Of a stretch of DNA of 64,000 nucleotides, positions 59,166 to 64,000 are shown in pieces. The notes beneath the pieces were generated by a model. The model ran no database searches and had not been told where the DNA came from. It saw only the letters and a program-made list of their open reading frames with translations. Origin of the DNA: Proteles cristata cristata. Its lineage: Eukaryota; Chordata; Mammalia; Carnivora; Hyaenidae. Numbering within the stretch: position 1 is the first letter of the stretch; every line of letters begins with the position of its first letter. Both the position numbers and the translations under genes were made by a program. The stretch lies in contig JAESUZ010003171.1 of NCBI GenBank assembly GCA_017311185.1, positions 744,001 to 808,000 of the forward strand, written 5' to 3'.

Positions 59166-60782
59166 GTGTAACGGACTTGAGTGGGAGCTGGTCTAGATAA
59201 ATGGCCAAGGCAAAAATGGTTGGCAATAAGAGAGATATCTTGGAATTTTTCAGAATCTGAATTTCTGTCCAGACCTATCTCTGACATGAACTTCAAGTCA
59301 GAGTTTATATGCTCTTGCTGTACCCAAAGGTAGGTGCACATTACCTATGGCTTTGAAACAAAGCTTATAGTCACATATGGAAGGTGGTTTCTCTGAGAGC
59401 CAAACACAATGAGCAGTAACGCACAATGCAGACTCAGGAACCATAGACTTGACTTTACAGAACTTCTCTGGAATATAGTCAGCAAGGGATCAATGCCAGA
59501 AGCAAGCTGAGGACCACAAAAACAAGTGGGGTGACTCTTAGCAAGGAGAAGACAACAGAGTGGTAACTTGAGGTTCCTACATTACAGATAAGTAGAAAGA
59601 AGAGTATATAAAAAAATAATTTCTTCTTCTTTTTCTCCCTACTTTTACTTCCCACTTCCATGTAAAAGGCATCAGCAAGTGCTCAGGTATCATCATTCAT
59701 TAAAAATGTCTTTAAAGTAACTGAAACATGTGTCTCAGAAGCAGATGCAACATCACAGAGGTTCAATAGCCTACAAATGACAACACGGACTGTTACCAGC
59801 ATAAAACATGTAAACAACCATTAAAACTCAGAGGAAAAAAAAAACTGTTTTCTTATTAAGCAAAAAAGTAGGCCAATAACTTAAGTATTTAAATTGATGC
59901 ATGAACCCCACAGGGCAGGAGGAAATCCAATGTACTCCAGAACCAAATTACAAGGTAGAAAAGTTCAATTCACATAAATACACGGATTAACTGATCTGAG
60001 AACTGGGTTCAATTGTCACCTTTGGGAAAATAAAATCTGTCATATTAATAACAAGAGTATTAAGATGATCCTCCTATTCAAATGCTAATCACAATAAGGG
60101 CTTTTCTACATGTTATCAAGCAAAATAAAACATTTTTCAAATATAAAGATTCTGCAAACTTCATAATACCTCCAGAGCCTTATTAAAAGTGTTCACATGT
60201 TTAAGTAAAATTAAATTCCAGCCTAATCACCTCAGGCAGATATCTTTCCATGTGAGGTGGCTTGCCCCCAGAGTCACATCTGAAGAACCATACGCAGGGG
60301 ATTTCACAGTCATTTATTTCTTGTGGCATTACATATATAGAATTCAGATTATTTATGTTACGAAACTGTGGTTTAATGATCTGGAGGCCATGTCCACAAT
60401 CTTACACCTAATCATTTTGGGCAATGTTGAAGAGAGCTGGTTATAAACAAACAAACAAAAAGATACCAAAATGCCAAAAAACCTCCTAGAATAAGACTTA
60501 TTCCTGTAAGGTAAGGCTGCCAAACCCTTATAACTAAGAAGGATTACAATTTATATTCAGAACTCCACAGCCTGGATTCTTCAGGTAGTTTGGAGATAAA
60601 TGACAACCTCATTAGCCACAGTTTAGGGTCCTGTATCCTCTGCACTCACAGCAACAAAGCCAAAGTCTCAATCCCAGATTGAGTTCCTTAAAGATTTCAT
60701 TCAACTATCCAGCCTAGTGATGAACATCATGTGATATTTAGCAAGGTCCTATGGATTTATTCTCATCACTGTATAAAGTGTA
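59166..60782. other. Unassigned sequence between the two LTRs
   Basis: No gag, pol or env resemblance, no primer-binding site and no other repeat recognised. It is ordinary host sequence and not a provirus interior. Confidence 0.5.
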
Positions 60783-61240
60783 TTAGTGATGAGGGAGAAA
60801 AGACAAGCTGAGGGCAAAGCACAAGCTAACAACCCTCCCAGCCCCCCTGGCCTTTCAGGTAGGATGTGTGTGACATTCCTCAAAACTTCTGGCAGCCCAA
60901 GAACAAAGGAAAGGGAAAAACAAATGGTTAACAGATAAAGATCACAGTCATGCAGGACAGGAGTCTCCATCAGTTTGCATTTGTCTTAATAATTAACAAG
61001 CAAAAAGCAACCTCCAGAAACCTATAGACTCAGTTTCCTGGAGTCCCAATATCACTGTCTCCTCCACAGGATAGAAAATCTTTTATAATCAGTCATTCCT
61101 CACAACCCCAGTGCAGCTCTTTCTGCCCACAGGTCCTGTCCCTGTACTTAATAAAACCACCTTTCTGCACTGAGGATGTCTGAAGAATTTTTTTCTTGGC
61201 CATCAGCTCCAACCCCCAACACTCCAAGCCACATCATTAG
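60783..61240 (+). mobile_element. Solo LTR 2, same family, with TTAG target duplication
   Basis: LTR 60787-61236 (450 bp) starts TGATGAGG, ends CACATCA, and is flanked by TTAG at 60783-60786 and 61237-61240. It aligns with LTR 1 at both ends: GGCAAAGCACAAGCTAACA, AAACAAATGGTTAACAG, CAGTGCAGCTCTTTCTGC (61109-61126) and AATAAA (61150-61155). It lacks the ~450-bp U3 block of LTR 1, by deletion or because it belongs to a shorter subfamily. Confidence 0.87.
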
Positions 61241-62074
61241 GAGAATGAACACCCAGCTACAGCAACTACCAATTTCTAAATCTGTGTGATTTAACACAAT
61301 GGAAGCATATTCCCATTCACCTCACAGTCCCCTTGGCTTTCACTGGGCAGAATCCTAGTTCTTATCGACTTGTGTGTCACCACCATATTTAAGGGCCTTT
61401 TCTCACTCCTCCACTGAGTTATTTACATTTTACTTAGCCAACAAGTAAAGAGAGTAAATATAGAAAATAAGGGACATGAGAAAATGGACTGATAATCCAG
61501 CCTCTACTATGTAAACGGTCTAATTTTTGCTGAAATTCAAAAAGAGGAATTTCATAGGAGAACATGGGAATGGTAGAACAAGTGACAAAAATCCCCTAAG
61601 CAAACTATAGCTTCAACAAAGAAAATTCTCAAGAGAAAGTTTATGCCCCATATATTCATCCCCCAGTCAGCCACTAATGCATACATTGTCCACCTACTCC
61701 TTTTCACATCCTCAGGGCTGGCTGGATTTGAGCCGCTACAACCATGCCCATGCCCAAGAGCATGCAGGATTCTGGAAAGGTATGTAGGAAAGGGGAAACA
61801 ATAAATAGAGGAGTACAATATGGTGGGAACAAGAACAGAGACACCTTTAAAGGTGTTACCTCTTTTGGAGTCCTCTTTGTGTTTCTATAGTCTCAGTCTT
61901 TGCGACAACACATTTACCTTTGAATTTCCACTTTCTGTTCTCCTGGGAAAGGTGTGGGGACCTCCACGGAGTGTCTGTTTAAAGGCAAACAAAAGAGGAA
62001 AAATACATAAAATACATTGAAAAATTACATATTAATGCCTAGTCTATAGCAAAAACCGTAAGGTATTCATTCCT
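61241..62074. other. Unassigned sequence
   Basis: No gene or repeat recognised. Confidence 0.45.
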
Positions 62075-62460
62075 TCTAACCTCGTCATTCTTTTCATAAG
62101 AATTTATCCTAAAGAAATCATTCAACGGAAGCAAATTGTTTTGTAATTCAACAGATCTATTGAAGAGTAGTTTATAATAGTTTAAAAAAAGGAGAAAGAA
62201 TAGCCAAAATACCCTATACTAAACTTACATTTACTTGATGGAATATGACAGACTCATTAAAATCATACTAAGTTGTCACATCAAAATGCTTCTGTCACTG
62301 CTATTTTAATACAAACAGACAATGAAATGTTTCTTTCGTGTAGAATATAATACACATAAAAAATGAAAGTAAGTAGCTTATTGGGATGATGAAATGACAG
62401 GTAATTTTTATTCAAACATTATCATTAATATTACTATATCATTTCAGTAATTAAAACATT
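62075..62460 (+). mobile_element. Ancient L1M fragment
   Basis: AAGAATTTATCCTAAAGAAA, AGTTTATAATAGTTTAAAAA and GAATATGACAGACTCATTAA follow the L1M 3' part in sense. Confidence 0.6.
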
Positions 62461-62954
62461 TATGCCATCTGCATGTGGGAGGAAAAGCATACAATTTATT
62501 ATTTATTCTGAAAAAAATGTCATTTCACAAAATTACAAGCATGTATCATCTAAGATTTTTTATTTTGATTGCGTGTCTCCCAAAACAATTGTATTGCTTT
62601 TTTCTTCATGGGATCTTCCCCCAATCCTCTCTTTTCCTTGCTCTGTTCAAGCATATTTTCCTCAGAATTGGAACACTCTCTTTAGCCCTCAGAGGGCTGG
62701 ATTCCTTGCGAGTGGGGAAAGCCCACAGACATGGCCATTCCTAGCAGTCAAGGTTTACCATCTCTTCCCTAAAATCCAGAAAATCCCTAAACTTTGGGGC
62801 ACGAAAAACTGTTTGCTTTGAGTCATACTTGAGGCAGAAGGCAAACTATAGCTTGAAGTTGAAGACATAATAAATGCCCTCTGGAGTTGAGAACTAAATA
62901 AGAAAATATATATAAATTCTCAGATTAGGAGTGCTTCACTCTATAGTAAATTGT
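62461..62954. other. Unassigned sequence
   Basis: A 119-codon plus frame (62462-62821) has no recognisable domain and no supported gene context. Confidence 0.45.
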
Positions 62955-63410
62955 TTCAGGTAGAATTCTGACTCTTCCTCTTATTATGATAGTGGGCAAT
63001 TTATTTAAAAAAATTTTTTTTAAATTTTTAATGTTTTATTTATTTCTAGGAGAGAGAGAGAGACAGCGTGAGCAGGGGAGGGTCAGAGAGAGAAGGAGTG
63101 ACAGACTGAAACAGGCTCCAGGCTCTGAGCTGGCAGTCAGCACAGAGCCCGACGCGGGGCTGAACCCACGAACCGCGAGATCATGACCTAAGCGAAAGTC
63201 GGACGCTTAACCGACTAAGCCACCCAGGCGCCCCATTTATGTAAAATTTCTGTGCCTCAGTTCTATCATGGGAAGAAGGTGAATAAGAGGAGGAGGGCAA
63301 GTGCTATCATGCAGAGGCAGTACAAGGATTAAATGAGATAATGAACATACTTGTTTAGAACTATCTTGGCATATTGTATATACTCAAATGGGTCAGCTAT
63401 TTTCTCAGTA
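62955..63410 (+). mobile_element. MIR split by a young CAN-SINE
   Basis: Left part 62955-63010 (CTGACTCTTCCTCTTATTAT), right part 63247-63410 (TGTGCCTCAGTTCTATCATG, GATTAAATGAGATAATGAAC, AACTATCTTGGCATATTG). Joining the two gives the continuous sense MIR order. Confidence 0.85.
62999..63246 (-). mobile_element. Young CAN-SINE inserted in a MIR
   Basis: Body about 63011-63234, reverse: TTTCTAGGAGAGAGAGAGAG, AACCCACGAACCGCGAGATC, head end AAGCCACCCAGGCGCCCC. Flanks ATTTATTTAAAA (62999-63010) and ATTTATGTAAAA (63235-63246) differ at one base. Confidence 0.96.
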
Positions 63411-63479
63411 ATAGTTATGAGAGTGGAAAGAGATTGTCTTTTCATTTAAATATAGGTGAATTATGTAGAAGCAACCAGG

Positions 63480-64000
63480 TGTAAAATTCTGCAGTTTTCT
63501 GCCCTCCCTTAATTGTCATCTGCATCTCAGATGACAGGTATCCTTGTTCTTACCCACCCCACCTGTTTTTGTCCCTATCTCTTCAAATCCTCCATATTAA
63601 CCAATAATTTTTCTCTCCTCTTTTCTTTATCTTCAAGAAGTCTCATTCTGATTATCTTTCTACCCACTCTTGTAAATATATTCAAATCTCTAACATTCTC
63701 TGAAAAGAAAAATCTTTCCTGGATCATTTCTAAACTTACTCTTCTTTCTCTTTCAGTTCTCAACTCGGTTTCCAGTTGCAGCCATCTGCTCTGTTACACT
63801 CAGTTTTTAATCTACCCTGAATAGTTTTTTGGCTAGATCATTCTACGGAAACTGCCCTAACTGAAGTTATCAATGGGCTTCATATCAGCAAAGAATATTT
63901 TTCATTACTTATTAGATTTCTCTAGTAAATCTAACAGAATTTTATGATTTATTTCTGTTGTTGATGTTTATTTTCTTCAGTCTTTTATTCTTATTATCTG
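63480..64000 (+). pseudogene. Ancient L2 ORF2 (RT) remnant at the window edge
   Basis: Within 63838-63876 the plus strand can be read as STETALTEVINGL, which corresponds to the conserved HSTETAL..V.ND block of L2/CR1-type reverse transcriptases. Shortly after, around 63905-63940, LLDFS fits the following LLDLSAAFD block with its aspartate. Upstream, about 63480-63830 has the pyrimidine-rich character of L2 ORF2 but many frame breaks. The element continues beyond the right edge. Confidence 0.6.

Noticed and set aside
57453..61236. A single deleted provirus with two flanking LTRs
   Set aside because: Each LTR has its own distinct 4-bp duplication, and the interior is not retroviral.

Overview
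The window looks like a piece of a carnivoran genome, most likely a feliform (cat-like) carnivore. It is AT-rich, gene-poor and built almost entirely from layers of retrotransposons. The main evidence is at least fifteen tRNA-Lys-derived CAN-SINEs, whose head reads GGGCGCCTGGGTGGC or its complement, together with L1 elements whose 3' ends match the carnivore L1 type. I found no intact host protein-coding gene, no rRNA gene, no functional tRNA gene and no CRISPR array. Every long reading frame I examined is either a decayed L1 protein, its antisense shadow, or an open stretch in an unrelated repeat.

Layout. 1-5960 is an antisense L1 running out of the left edge; its ORF2 carries an extra in-line copy of a reverse-transcriptase segment. 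5960-13900 is older sequence with L2, MIR, a MER5A DNA transposon and two CAN-SINEs. 13900-28000 is a nested tower: an ancient antisense L1M is split by a nearly full-length L1 (14430-20315) and by a 3-kb L1 (23024-26019), and these are in turn split by SINEs. 28327-29659 is a young 5'-truncated L1 with a perfect 21-bp target-site duplication and a possible short 3' transduction. 29660-45690 is the most repeat-poor part: scattered MIR and L2, three CAN-SINEs, a repeat-free somewhat GC-richer stretch at 36170-37260, and two diverged copies of an unassigned ~270-bp sequence (42063-42335 and 43710-43968).

45690-51470 holds sense L1 3' fragments, a Tigger-like DNA transposon remnant and MIR. 51500-55570 is a sense L1M inserted inside an L2, itself hit by a short young L1. 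57453-58360 and 60787-61236 are two solo LTRs of one class-I ERV-like family in the same orientation, each with its own 4-bp target duplication (ATGG and TTAG). The right edge (63480-64000) is an ancient L2 ORF2 remnant in which an RT-domain motif can still be read.

The genes do not form a pathway. What can be read is insertion order: MIR, L2 and L1M first, then carnivore L1s and LTRs, then older CAN-SINEs, then a young CAN-SINE subfamily. All family names come from recalled consensus patterns and not from a search, and boundaries without a stated target duplication are approximate to tens of bases. I saw no convincing new biological system; the most unusual items are the RT-segment duplication in the first L1, the L1 with a candidate 3' transduction, and the paired unassigned ~270-bp sequences.
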